A DNA stretch of 64,000 nt from Psychromonas algicola. Its GTDB lineage: Bacteria; Pseudomonadota; Gammaproteobacteria; Enterobacterales; Psychromonadaceae. Below the pieces are notes generated by a model. It did not search any database. It was not told where the DNA came from and saw nothing but the letters and a program-made list of their open reading frames with translations. Below are positions 1 through 8,248 of this stretch, in pieces (positions within the stretch are counted from its first letter, which is position 1; each line of letters opens with the position of its first letter). The stretch is taken from the NCBI RefSeq assembly GCF_004378355.1, contig NZ_SNUB01000016.1:1-64000 (forward strand), read 5' to 3'. The translations under genes and the position numbers were made by a program.

Positions 1-31
1 TGTCCATTAGGTTCAACTCATTCCAAGGCAT
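1..31 (-). CDS. Start of probable IS481-type transposase (partial)
   Basis: Only the first ten codons lie in the window (MPWNELNLMD). They follow a very strong ribosome site, AAGGAGGT, seven bases upstream of the ATG. The MPW...M-type N-terminus is typical of IS481/IS3-like integrase-core transposases, as far as I recall that family. The adjacent non-coding DNA carries two copies of a TGTNACCTATGT motif, which fits an insertion-sequence end. The rest of the gene is off the left edge, so the family call is tentative. Confidence 0.45.
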   Translation of the reverse strand, partial: MPWNELNLMD

Positions 32-121
32 AAGTACCTCCTTATTTTGGGTACTTATAGTTTAAGAAATTGTTACCTATGTATAAGCAACAAAGTGTCA
101 CCTATGTTTATAACTCATACA
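1..121 (-). mobile_element. Probable end of an IS481-like insertion sequence
   Basis: The stretch holds the transposase start, then two copies of the 12-mer TGT(T/C)ACCTATGT at 71-82 and 96-107, 25 bp apart. Iterated motifs of this form are familiar from the ends of IS481-like elements. The outer boundary near 121 is a guess: no target duplication can be checked because the other end lies outside the window. Confidence 0.4.
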
Positions 122-366
122 ATGCTTTTCTTATGACTAAAAATTCTTTGTATATGCCGCAACATTTCACTTTTCTAAGTGTTTTTTCAAATAATAAATT
201 TCTTTAGCGTATTTTCATGTAATTGTGACGTAAGCACTGTTGATAGTTTTTAATGTGGCATGTGTAACTTATTTGATTAAATAAGGTAGTAAGGTTTGAG
301 TGCTATGTACTATGCTTAAATGAAACCTACATATAGATAGGGTTGTATATTCAAGGAAGGTAGAAT
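122..366. other. Intergenic stretch, mcp promoter region
   Basis: No gene is visible between the putative insertion-sequence end and the chemoreceptor. The DNA is strongly AT-rich. A ribosome site (AAGGAAGG) sits just before the ATG at 367, so the promoter of the chemoreceptor must lie in this stretch. No operator was recognised. Confidence 0.5.
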
Positions 367-2154
367 ATGAACGGAATTCAGCAATTATCTTTTAAAACAA
401 AAATTATCACAGTAATGGTTGTTTTATTATTAACATCAACAGTGACTTCATTTTTAAGTGCAGACTACTTTATTGAAAAAGAGCTTTCTGCAACAGACAC
501 TAATCGTATTAAATCACAGCTCATACTCGTTTCTAAAATTGTTGATGAAGAATTCACAGCAAAACTTTTATTGGCACAAACACTTCAACTAAGTATCTCT
601 AATTTAGGAGAAACACTTCATAAAACAGGTTTTCATAGTCTTTCTAAAGTAACCTATGGTTCGGTTTTTACACCAGATAATAAAGTTGAATACTCACCTT
701 CAAAAGCGACACCATTAATTGAATATGATGATCAAAGTCAGCAGAAATATCTCGATATTGAAGCGAAAGCAAAAGGTAAAGAAATATATATCAGTGATGT
801 GTATTACGAGGAAAATCAACCTCTAATCACTATTGCGCGATCGAGTTCTCGCGGTACAGATGTGTTTATTCTAGATTTGAGTTTTATCATTGATACGCTG
901 ACAGAGATTAAAACAGAAGGAAGCTTTTTAGAGCTAATTGATAATTTAGACCAAGTTATTTACAGCGATAAATCAACAAATGATGTTACTAAACTAGAGA
1001 AATTAATCACTGTAGCTGGGCGAGAGTGGAAACTGAATGGTTATATAGATAATCAATATGTTAAAGATCATACCTCATCACTAAGTAATAGCATTAATTT
1101 AGTTTCTTTAAGTTTTGGTACATTAATTATGCTCGGAGGTATTGTTATTATCATCATGACTTACCGTCCTATTGTTGCCCTAAGAGAGTTAGTGGAAGAT
1201 CTTGCCCATGGTGACGCGGATTTAACTAAACGCCTTAAAGCTAATAACAATGATGATATTAGTCGAATCTCAAAAGGTATTAATAAATTTGTCGAACGAC
1301 TACAGGGATTAATGTTGGAAGTGAAAGATTCCAGTGAGCAATCCACACAAGAGATTAATTCATTACAAGATAAAACCACCGCTAACAAAGAAATGACCAG
1401 AAGTCATAATGAAGAGATCGAATTAGCTGTTACTGCAATCACTGAAATGAGTACCACGGCAAGTACAGTTGCAGAAAGTGCAAATAACGCAGCACATCAA
1501 ACAAGTGCGGCATTGCAAGCGATGCAAACGAGTAAAGTGATAGTCAAAGATGCGGTTAGCAGTGTAGATAGTTTAACCGAAGAATTTAACCAAATGGCGA
1601 CATCAATTAATACCATGGTGTCGGATGTTGAAAAAATAGGACAAGTCATTGATGTGATTGGTGCTATTCAAGAACAGACAAACCTACTTGCATTAAATGC
1701 CGCTATTGAGGCCGCACGCGCAGGGGAACAGGGAAGAGGGTTTGCTGTTGTTGCAGATGAGGTAAGGGCACTTGCTGCTCGTACAAAAGATAGCACTGCT
1801 GAAATTAATGAAATGCTTGAGAAGTTACAAAGCGGCAGTACTAAAGTTGTTAAAGCATTGGATGGAACCATGGTTAGTTGTCAAAATACGTCATCTAATA
1901 CCAATAAAATCCATGAATCACTCGATCTTGTTGGTGAGTCAGTGACAAATATTTCGGAATTGAACGAGCAAATTTCTCATTCTGCTAACGAACAACGAGA
2001 AGTGAGCCTTGAGATTGATAAAAATATGGTTGCGATGCGCGATATGGTGTTAAGTCTTGGGGAAAATGGGGAGTCTGCTTCTCGAAAAATGGAAGAACTA
2101 GCTAGAACAAATCATTCATTAGAAAAGCTTGTGGGACAGTTTAAACTTCAATAA
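367..2154 (+). CDS. Methyl-accepting chemotaxis protein
   Basis: This 595-residue chemoreceptor passes a periplasmic ligand signal to CheA/CheW. A first membrane segment (about residues 13-32) and a second (about 245-268) enclose a periplasmic sensor of about 210 residues. A HAMP linker follows, then a long cytoplasmic coiled coil with the highly conserved hairpin tip ([20 protein letters not shown]). The C-terminus ends GQFKLQ without an NWETF-type pentapeptide, so it probably does not dock CheR/CheB itself. The start is supported by the AAGGAAGG ribosome site. The gene stands alone and is followed by a clear terminator. The ligand is unknown. Confidence 0.93.
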   Translation: MNGIQQLSFKTKIITVMVVLLLTSTVTSFLSADYFIEKELSATDTNRIKSQLILVSKIVDEEFTAKLLLAQTLQLSISNLGETLHKTGFHSLSKVTYGSVFTPDNKVEYSPSKATPLIEYDDQSQQKYLDIEAKAKGKEIYISDVYYEENQPLITIARSSSRGTDVFILDLSFIIDTLTEIKTEGSFLELIDNLDQVIYSDKSTNDVTKLEKLITVAGREWKLNGYIDNQYVKDHTSSLSNSINLVSLSFGTLIMLGGIVIIIMTYRPIVALRELVEDLAHGDADLTKRLKANNNDDISRISKGINKFVERLQGLMLEVKDSSEQSTQEINSLQDKTTANKEMTRSHNEEIELAVTAITEMSTTASTVAESANNAAHQTSAALQAMQTSKVIVKDAVSSVDSLTEEFNQMATSINTMVSDVEKIGQVIDVIGAIQEQTNLLALNAAIEAARAGEQGRGFAVVADEVRALAARTKDSTAEINEMLEKLQSGSTKVVKALDGTMVSCQNTSSNTNKIHESLDLVGESVTNISELNEQISHSANEQREVSLEIDKNMVAMRDMVLSLGENGESASRKMEELARTNHSLEKLVGQFKLQ

Positions 2155-2175
2155 ACACCTATAAAAGGTAGATTC

Positions 2176-2213
2176 AAAGCCCCATTTTAACTCGTTTAAA
2201 TGGGGCTTTTTAT
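2176..2213 (+). terminator. Terminator after chemoreceptor
   Basis: A 12-bp perfect stem (AAAGCCCCATTT / AAATGGGGCTTT) with a ten-base loop is followed by a T-rich tail (TTTATT). It lies 21 bp after the stop codon. It may also serve the convergent GGDEF gene from the other side. Confidence 0.85.
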
Positions 2214-2288
2214 TAGCTATTGTTTCGCCGCTATTTTTTGTAATTCAGGAACCATTTTATCTAATACCAATCACAATAAATAGCTTAT

Positions 2289-3563
2289 TTAATTTTCACT
2301 GGTAGGTTGATGATTAACGCCTGCTTTGCCATTCATTACGCAATTTTTACCCTGAGCTTTTGCTAGATAAAGGTATTTATCTGCTTGTTTTATTAATTCA
2401 TCAATATTAATCATTTCATCACAACAATAATGAGCGCTAATTCCAATACTTACGCTGGCATTAAATGCCTTTTGAGTAGAAGGTAAATATTGAACTTTAT
2501 TAAAATCCGAACGAATTAATTCTGCAATAAATGTGGTTTTTGTTAATGAAGTATTCGGTAGAAAAACAATAAACTCTTCTCCTCCCCAGCGCCCTGCAAC
2601 ACCGTCTAGCTTTTTGACTGTATTTTTAATAATACTAGATAAAGTTTGAATTACTTGATCGCCCACTTGATGTCCATGGGTATCATTTACTTTTTTAAAG
2701 TCATCTATATCCATTAATATACAAAAGATATCATCACTACTTTTTAAGTTCTCATCTAGCCAGTCATAAACTGCACCACGGTTATATAAATCAGTTAACT
2801 GGTCGTGTGATGCTCGGTATTTCAATGCTTTTTCAAATTCAACTTTATCGGTAAAGTCTTCTAATACAACCTGCATTGCAGGTTTTCCTTCCCATTCGAT
2901 AGGGCTATCATAAATATTAAAGAAACGTTTTTTACCATCAAAGCAAATATTTTCAACGATAACGCTTTTACTATTTGAAGTTCCGTCCATTAGCTGTTGA
3001 TAATGTTCTATGACTTGTTCGTGTTTTTCAGCGGGAATGAATTGCAATATTGAATCAATTGCCATGGCTTGTTCAATAGACTCTCCATGCATAGCGTCTA
3101 CCCACGCTTGATTAATCATCAAAGGTTTAAAGTTTCTATGTACTAATATGCCTTGCCCTGAATTCATAATTAAACGTTTAAACATTAAGTCTTTTTCACG
3201 GATTTTCTTATTTGCTTCTACCATGATAGATAAATCAATGACTGTTACTTGTAATGCAGGCTTACCTTTCCACTCGATGACATGATCAACAGAAAAGACT
3301 GTAAAACTCTTGCCATATCTATCGATATTGGTGAATGTTTTTCCTCGGGGAGTCATTTTTCCTGCGATCGTGTCTGCGTAATTTTTTTTAGCAATATCGT
3401 GAAATTGTGGAGGTATGAGTTCAAAAAAAGAGTGAATAGAGCTTAACAATTCTATTTCTGTCTCGTAACCATACATGTTAGCGTAATTATTATCAGCATA
3501 AACCACGTTAAGGTCTTGAATGATCACAACTCCATAAGTAGAGTCAATATTTATATTATTCAT
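2289..3563 (-). CDS. PAS-PAS-GGDEF diguanylate cyclase
   Basis: This predicted cytosolic c-di-GMP synthase has 424 residues and no membrane segment. Two PAS-type sensor domains (about residues 8-115 and 130-240) precede a GGDEF domain that opens with HDQLTDLYNRG. The active-site signature is GGEEF in GRWGGEEF, so catalysis is expected. The inhibitory RxxD I-site expected just upstream is not in the usual position (KKLDGVAGRW), so product inhibition may be weak. Nothing in the sequence shows a bound cofactor. The gene is monocistronic and convergent with the chemoreceptor. Confidence 0.9.
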   Translation of the reverse strand: MNNINIDSTYGVVIIQDLNVVYADNNYANMYGYETEIELLSSIHSFFELIPPQFHDIAKKNYADTIAGKMTPRGKTFTNIDRYGKSFTVFSVDHVIEWKGKPALQVTVIDLSIMVEANKKIREKDLMFKRLIMNSGQGILVHRNFKPLMINQAWVDAMHGESIEQAMAIDSILQFIPAEKHEQVIEHYQQLMDGTSNSKSVIVENICFDGKKRFFNIYDSPIEWEGKPAMQVVLEDFTDKVEFEKALKYRASHDQLTDLYNRGAVYDWLDENLKSSDDIFCILMDIDDFKKVNDTHGHQVGDQVIQTLSSIIKNTVKKLDGVAGRWGGEEFIVFLPNTSLTKTTFIAELIRSDFNKVQYLPSTQKAFNASVSIGISAHYCCDEMINIDELIKQADKYLYLAKAQGKNCVMNGKAGVNHQPTSEN

Positions 3564-3813
3564 AGATTTTTATAGACTAAGTTATTTGAAAAGTGTGGTT
3601 TATATAAATTCAGTATAACTAAATTATGTAATAATCGGATTAAATTTTTAACAAAATGTAAACATTAGGGATTTTTCAATGAAACTTTGTTTTTCAGATC
3701 AACAGTAGATAAGCATTCTTATTGTTTGTTTTTTCTTTCTAATATAAATTGTAATGGAAGTGCTTACTGGCATTAACAGCGTATTATTGAAGAATATATT
3801 TATTAGGATAACT

Positions 3814-4689
3814 ATGAACAAAGCTTATCTAAGTGCCTTGCTAACGATTTTAATGTGGTCATCATTAGCTGCGTTAACAATCACTATTACCCATATCCCA
3901 TCATTACTTTCAGTGGGATTAGTCTTGATCTTTGCTTCACTACCTGGCCTTAAATATTGGCGACAATGGAAACTCCCATTGAAAGTATGGTTAAGTGCAA
4001 TAATCGGTATGTTTGGTTATCACTATTTATTATTTGATGCTTTTGCTCGTTCGCCTGCAATGAGTGTCAATATGATTCAATATTTATGGCCTTTATTTAT
4101 TGTATTAGGTACGCCACTTTTCAGTCATGCTAAGCTAAATTTAGGGCATGTTATTGGCGCCATTTTAGGGTTTTCTGGCGTATTACTAACACTTGCACAG
4201 GAGCCTATCGCATTTAATATTGATGACTTGTTTGGTTATGGTGAAGCATTTATCGCTGCTTTATTATGGGCTTTTTATACTTTATCTAACCGTCGTTATA
4301 CGCAAATGCCAATGTCTGCGGTCGCTGGCTTCTGTTTGGTATCAGGGATATTAGCGCTGAGTAGTTACGCGCTGACTAATGATGTGTCTGCGGTTATTCC
4401 TTCTTCTTTTGATTTAATAACAATTGCTTTGCTTGGATTAGGGCCGATGGGTTTAAGTTTCTATACTTGGGATTATGCTATTCGTCATGGAGATACTCGA
4501 ATTATTGGTGCTCTTGCCTATTTAGCCCCATTATTGTCGGTAATATGGATGGCTACCTTCATACCTGAAATTACACTCTCGCCGATACACCTTGTTACTT
4601 TATTTTTAATTATCGGTGGTGCTTATCTAGGACAAGTTATTGAGAAACGAAAACAAGAACTTTTGGCTAAAATTGAGCCTGCTGCTTAG
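3814..4689 (+). CDS. EamA/DMT-family transporter (YddG-like exporter)
   Basis: This 291-residue inner-membrane protein has about ten hydrophobic segments in two EamA repeats. Features such as NMIQYLWP and ALLWAFYTLSNRRY recall aromatic amino-acid exporters of the YddG group. I chose the ATG at 3814, preceded by an AGGATA ribosome site, over the in-frame ATG at 3754. The earlier start would add a 20-residue extension that does not look like part of the family. The 3' end overlaps the convergent gene at 4667 by 23 bp. Substrate and direction of transport are inferred only from family resemblance. Confidence 0.8.
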   Translation: MNKAYLSALLTILMWSSLAALTITITHIPSLLSVGLVLIFASLPGLKYWRQWKLPLKVWLSAIIGMFGYHYLLFDAFARSPAMSVNMIQYLWPLFIVLGTPLFSHAKLNLGHVIGAILGFSGVLLTLAQEPIAFNIDDLFGYGEAFIAALLWAFYTLSNRRYTQMPMSAVAGFCLVSGILALSSYALTNDVSAVIPSSFDLITIALLGLGPMGLSFYTWDYAIRHGDTRIIGALAYLAPLLSVIWMATFIPEITLSPIHLVTLFLIIGGAYLGQVIEKRKQELLAKIEPAA

Positions 4690-5710
4690 TTATTTCAAGT
4701 TGATTTTGTTGTAATTGTAAATCTTCTGCTATTTTGTCAATTCGTTTCGCATAACGATTGGCTAATACTGCACAGTAAAATATTTGAATTGGGTGGTATA
4801 ACATTACGGGTAATAAAATCATGCCTAAATGAGGATCATTAGCAAATATAGCGTTGGCCATTGGGATGCCAGCAACCAGTGTCTTCTTCGTCCCACAAAA
4901 AACAGTGGTAACTTCATCAGCGAGTCCAAATTGACATTGCTGTGAGCCCCAACGTACTAAATTCACCATTATAAGTAACAATAAAACACAGATAATAATA
5001 CTTGATACAAGCATCTTAATTGAAAATGAATGCCAAATTCCATTCGCCACGGAATTACAAAAAGCGTTATAAACAATTAATAGAATCACGTATTTATCGA
5101 CTTTATTAACAATCGCTTTATGTTTTTCAATAAAAGAACGCAAAAGAGGGCGTAGTATTTGTCCAAATATCATGGGTAAAAGTAATAGCTTTGTTATTGA
5201 AATAATAGACGTCATTAAATCTAATTTTGCATCTTCTAGCCCCATAAATAATTGAATCAATAGGGGAGTGATCAATACCCCTAACATAGTGGATAAAGAG
5301 GCATTAAAAATAGCGGCTGGTACATTCCCTTTTGCAACACTCGTCATCGCAACCGATGAAGAAACTGTGCTTGGTAATACAAGTAAATAACAAAAACCAA
5401 AAGCTAATGCTGCTGGCATGTAAGTTAATAATAGATCGCCAAAAATAACCCAAAGTAATGGATAAATAACAAAGGTCGCGAGTTGAATATAAATATGCAT
5501 ACGCCAATTGCTGATACCTGACTTAATCGCAGAGGGGGATAAACCTAAACCATGTAAAAAGAAAACAATCGCAACACCTATTCCTGTGAGTTTATCGAGA
5601 TGAATTATTCCACCGGAACGGCCAATATCTGCGCTGATAGTGGCTAACAATATGGCGATTACCATCCCCACTAGAAACCAGTTATTTTTAAAATTATCTA
5701 ATATCTTCAT
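4667..5710 (-). CDS. Bile acid:sodium symporter-like protein (YfeH type)
   Basis: This 347-residue integral membrane protein has about ten hydrophobic segments. It includes the conserved GFCYLLVLPSTVSSSVAMTS region, which is typical of the YfeH/SBF-like branch of the bile acid:sodium symporter superfamily. In bacteria the substrate of this branch is mostly unknown. The C-terminal tail is polar and Gln-rich and overlaps the convergent EamA gene. No strong ribosome site precedes the ATG. It appears to be a single-gene unit. Confidence 0.8.
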   Translation of the reverse strand: MKILDNFKNNWFLVGMVIAILLATISADIGRSGGIIHLDKLTGIGVAIVFFLHGLGLSPSAIKSGISNWRMHIYIQLATFVIYPLLWVIFGDLLLTYMPAALAFGFCYLLVLPSTVSSSVAMTSVAKGNVPAAIFNASLSTMLGVLITPLLIQLFMGLEDAKLDLMTSIISITKLLLLPMIFGQILRPLLRSFIEKHKAIVNKVDKYVILLIVYNAFCNSVANGIWHSFSIKMLVSSIIICVLLLLIMVNLVRWGSQQCQFGLADEVTTVFCGTKKTLVAGIPMANAIFANDPHLGMILLPVMLYHPIQIFYCAVLANRYAKRIDKIAEDLQLQQNQLEITKQQAQF

Positions 5711-5833
5711 TTATGCTTATTTTGATTAGGGTTATTTAAATAAAGTATTTTACGCCAATTATTTTATTTATCCTGATTTTTTCTGTGCTTTAGTTAACGG
5801 TGTGGGGGATAATGAGAAGGGGGGAACTCGTAG

Positions 5834-5865
5834 AGTTCAAAGCCTGATACTACTGGCTTTGAACT
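5834..5865. repeat. Perfect 11-bp inverted repeat
   Basis: AGTTCAAAGCC and GGCTTTGAACT flank a ten-base loop. The hairpin sits 27 bp after the end of the acuI-like gene (minus strand). It may be its terminator, although no run of T follows on that strand. Confidence 0.5.
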
Positions 5866-5891
5866 ATTCACTTTAATTTAAAAGTCTTTTA

Positions 5892-6875
5892 CTATTTATT
5901 AACATCAACAACTACTCGGCCTCTTACTTTACCTGACATTAATTCCTCTGCAGTGTTAATTGCTTCATCTAGACCGATGTCTTTACAAATATCTTCAAAA
6001 ACATGAGTATCTAGAATGTCTGCAAGACGTTGCCACGCTTCAATTCTATCTTCGATAGGACGCATAACACTATCAATACCGGCTAAGGTGATACCACGTA
6101 AAATAAATGGCATAACAGTACTTGGAAAGTCCATACCTTGTGCCAAACCACAGGCTGCGACAACACCTCCATACTGTAAACTTGCACAAATATTGGCTAA
6201 TGTATGACTGCCCGTTGAATCAATCGCTGCTGCCCAACGTTCTTTTGCAAGTGGACGTCCTGCCTCAGATAAAATGGCACGATCAAGTACTTCTTTTGCA
6301 CCTAATTTTATAAGGTATTCAGCTTGTTCCATTCGTCCAGTTGAAGCAACCACGTGATAACCGAGTTTCGCTAAGATAGCGATTGCAAAACTACCTACTC
6401 CACCATTCGCACCGGTCACTAAAACTTCGCCTTTGTCTGGTGTAATACCATGTTTTTCAAGTGCAATAACACAAAGCATTGCAGTGTAACCAGCAGTACC
6501 AATTGCCATTGCTTGGCGAGGTGAAAAGGCTGCTGGTAATGGAATTAACCATTCACTTTTTAGGCGGGCTTTTTCTGCTAAACCACCTGAATGTGTTTCC
6601 CCAACACCATATCCATTAAGTAAAACGCTATCGCCAATTTTAAATTTATTACTGCTAGTCTCTTCGACTGTTCCTACTAAATCAATACCAGGAATCATTG
6701 GAAAACTACGCACGACAGGGCCTTTCCCGGTGATTGCTAATGCATCTTTATAATTTAACGTACTATGTGATACTTTGATCAGCACATCGCCTTCGGGTAA
6801 TAAGTTTTCGTCAATGTCTTTGACTGCGGCTCTGTAACCTTGCTCATCTTTTTCTATTAAAATGCCTTTGAACAT
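5892..6875 (-). CDS. acuI: Acrylyl-CoA reductase (NADPH), AcuI/YhdH family
   Basis: This 327-residue member of the zinc-independent MDR superfamily should reduce acryloyl-CoA to propionyl-CoA with NADPH in the cytosol. That step detoxifies acrylate derived from DMSP and other sources. Evidence includes the N-terminal VSHSTLNYKDALAITGKG, IPGIDLVGTV and AIGTAGYTAMLCV stretches, plus a Rossmann nucleotide motif, TGANGGVGS. An AGGAG ribosome site supports the start. A TAGACCGATCGTCTA operator-like site sits 14 bp upstream, and the same site lies before the neighbouring TetR gene. No DMSP lyase gene is in the window. Confidence 0.88.
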   Translation of the reverse strand: MFKGILIEKDEQGYRAAVKDIDENLLPEGDVLIKVSHSTLNYKDALAITGKGPVVRSFPMIPGIDLVGTVEETSSNKFKIGDSVLLNGYGVGETHSGGLAEKARLKSEWLIPLPAAFSPRQAMAIGTAGYTAMLCVIALEKHGITPDKGEVLVTGANGGVGSFAIAILAKLGYHVVASTGRMEQAEYLIKLGAKEVLDRAILSEAGRPLAKERWAAAIDSTGSHTLANICASLQYGGVVAACGLAQGMDFPSTVMPFILRGITLAGIDSVMRPIEDRIEAWQRLADILDTHVFEDICKDIGLDEAINTAEELMSGKVRGRVVVDVNK

Positions 6876-6888
6876 TTTTTACTCCTAT

Positions 6889-6903
6889 TAGACCGATCGT
6901 CTA
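6889..6903. promoter_or_regulatory. Operator-like palindrome upstream of acuI
   Basis: The 15-mer TAGACCGATCGTCTA has arms TAGAC/GTCTA. It lies directly upstream of the acuI ribosome site. An identical copy is at 7563-7577. It closely resembles the E. coli NemR box (TAGACC-N4-GGTCTA) with one base fewer, so it is the likely target of the adjacent TetR protein. Confidence 0.75.
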
Positions 6904-6919
6904 TTAATGGTTAAATAAT

Positions 6920-7552
6920 TTATCGAGGCAATCCTGCGATAAAGTTTTTAAAGTAGTTATCTAGCGGTTTATTGTTTTTTACTAATCGTGCTCTGCTCAC
7001 AGCACCTTCCCAACCTATCCAAAAACATTCAGCTAAAAATTCGCAATTAGCTGTCTTTGATAATTCACCGTGGTTTTGTGCTTCTTTAAAGCAACTTGCA
7101 ACGCGTTGTTGCCAAGTATTAAAAACATCAATTAATATAGGTCGAAAACTTTCTGGTAATAACTCTACTTCTTGGCCCAAGTTACCTATTAGACAACCAC
7201 GTTTAAATTCATATCGAATCATGCCTCGTTTAGCACTTTCAACATAATTACTTAACCGCTTCAATGGAGAAGTTTCACTATCTAATAAACAACTATCGAG
7301 CTTTTTTGCAAAATAATTAGCGTAACTCTCAATCACAGCTAAACCAAAAGCTTCTTTGCTTGCAAAGTAATGATAAAAAGAGCCTTTGGGAACGCCAACT
7401 TTTTTTAAAATAGGGTCAATACCTGAAGATGCAAAACCATTTTCAGTCAGTTGCTCTAGGCCACTGCGAATCAATTCAGCTTTTGTGTCTGAATTATTTC
7501 GCGTATTTTTAGGTGGTCTACCACGTCGTGGTTTAGTCTTTAAAGTTGTCAT
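6920..7552 (-). CDS. TetR-family repressor, NemR/AcuR-like
   Basis: This 210-residue regulator starts with a basic tail (KPRRGRPPKNT). A TetR helix-turn-helix follows (GFASSGIDPILKKVGVPKGSFYHYFASKEAF), then an all-helical ligand domain. It probably represses itself and acuI, because the same 15-bp palindrome precedes both genes. The ATG at 7552 gives the usual N-terminus. An in-frame ATG at 7588 would place the operator inside the coding region. On the minus strand a TATAAT lies only three bases before the 7552 start, so the true start or promoter remains uncertain. The inducer may be acrylate, acryloyl-CoA or another electrophile (inference). Confidence 0.85.
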   Translation of the reverse strand: MTTLKTKPRRGRPPKNTRNNSDTKAELIRSGLEQLTENGFASSGIDPILKKVGVPKGSFYHYFASKEAFGLAVIESYANYFAKKLDSCLLDSETSPLKRLSNYVESAKRGMIRYEFKRGCLIGNLGQEVELLPESFRPILIDVFNTWQQRVASCFKEAQNHGELSKTANCEFLAECFWIGWEGAVSRARLVKNNKPLDNYFKNFIAGLPR

Positions 7553-7562
7553 TTCATTATAA

Positions 7563-7577
7563 TAGACCGATCGTCTA
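7563..7577. promoter_or_regulatory. Operator-like palindrome upstream of tetR
   Basis: This is an identical copy of TAGACCGATCGTCTA, 11 bp upstream of the chosen TetR start and overlapping the probable promoter region. The two exact copies in 700 bp, one before each gene, make an autoregulated acuI-tetR unit likely. Confidence 0.75.
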
Positions 7578-7658
7578 ATTAAATGCAATGATTTGTGAAA
7601 ATGATTAACAATTATCTATTATCTAAATAAATAATGCGTAGATTAAGTTAACGGTACT

Positions 7659-7991
7659 TTAAGAGATTTGAAGGTTCTGGTGATGTGAATTTGAAACGCC
7701 TTGTTGACTTGTTTGCACCAATTTAGGCATTGAATGCACCATAAGGAAGTCTGGATGAACATAAAAACCGCTACGAGTACGAGCAACAAGATAACTATCA
7801 TCAACTAAACTTTCGTATACTGCGACAACTGTATTTCGTGACACTTTAAGTTGCTCTGCCATTTTTCTTCCCGACGGTAAAGGGTTGTTAGCAAAGGCAT
7901 TTCCTTTGATTAATTCAATAAGTTTTGCTTTGATTTGCTTCTGATAAGAGCTATTACGATGTAATTCAATATCCATCAAAAAGTTAATCAT
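7659..7991 (-). pseudogene. Truncated MocR/GntR-type regulator (HTH domain only)
   Basis: The product has 110 residues. It contains a GntR winged helix (PSGRKMAEQLKVSRNTVVAVYE, then LVARTRSGFYV) of the kind found at the N-terminus of MocR/PdxR regulators. Those proteins normally run to about 450-500 residues with a fused aminotransferase-like domain. Here the frame ends after a short Gln/His-rich tail, and only about 100 bp separate it from the TetR gene, so the effector domain is missing. The start at 7991 has a good AGGTGA ribosome site. It is either a decayed gene or a stand-alone DNA-binding remnant. Confidence 0.6.
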
Positions 7992-8248
7992 TTTGTCACC
8001 TATATGCAATGTAGTGGTTAATTCTATTTAAATTTTATGGTGTGTTAACCCATAACCCTCTTAACTAGGCAATTTCTAAGCCAATGATGACAATAAGTGT
8101 GTATTCTTATTGCTTGTGTTGCTTATCAAGGTAATAATATAAATTAATCATAAAAACATAGATGCAATAAATAACACTTAATACCTTCTCATTTATTACA
8201 TCTATTTTTTGGCAGTGAAATACATAATTGAACATTTAAGAGGCATTA

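Noticed and set aside
3754-3813. Longer N-terminus for the EamA protein
   Set aside because: The upstream ATG would add a 20-residue extension unlike the family. The ATG at 3814 has the better ribosome site.
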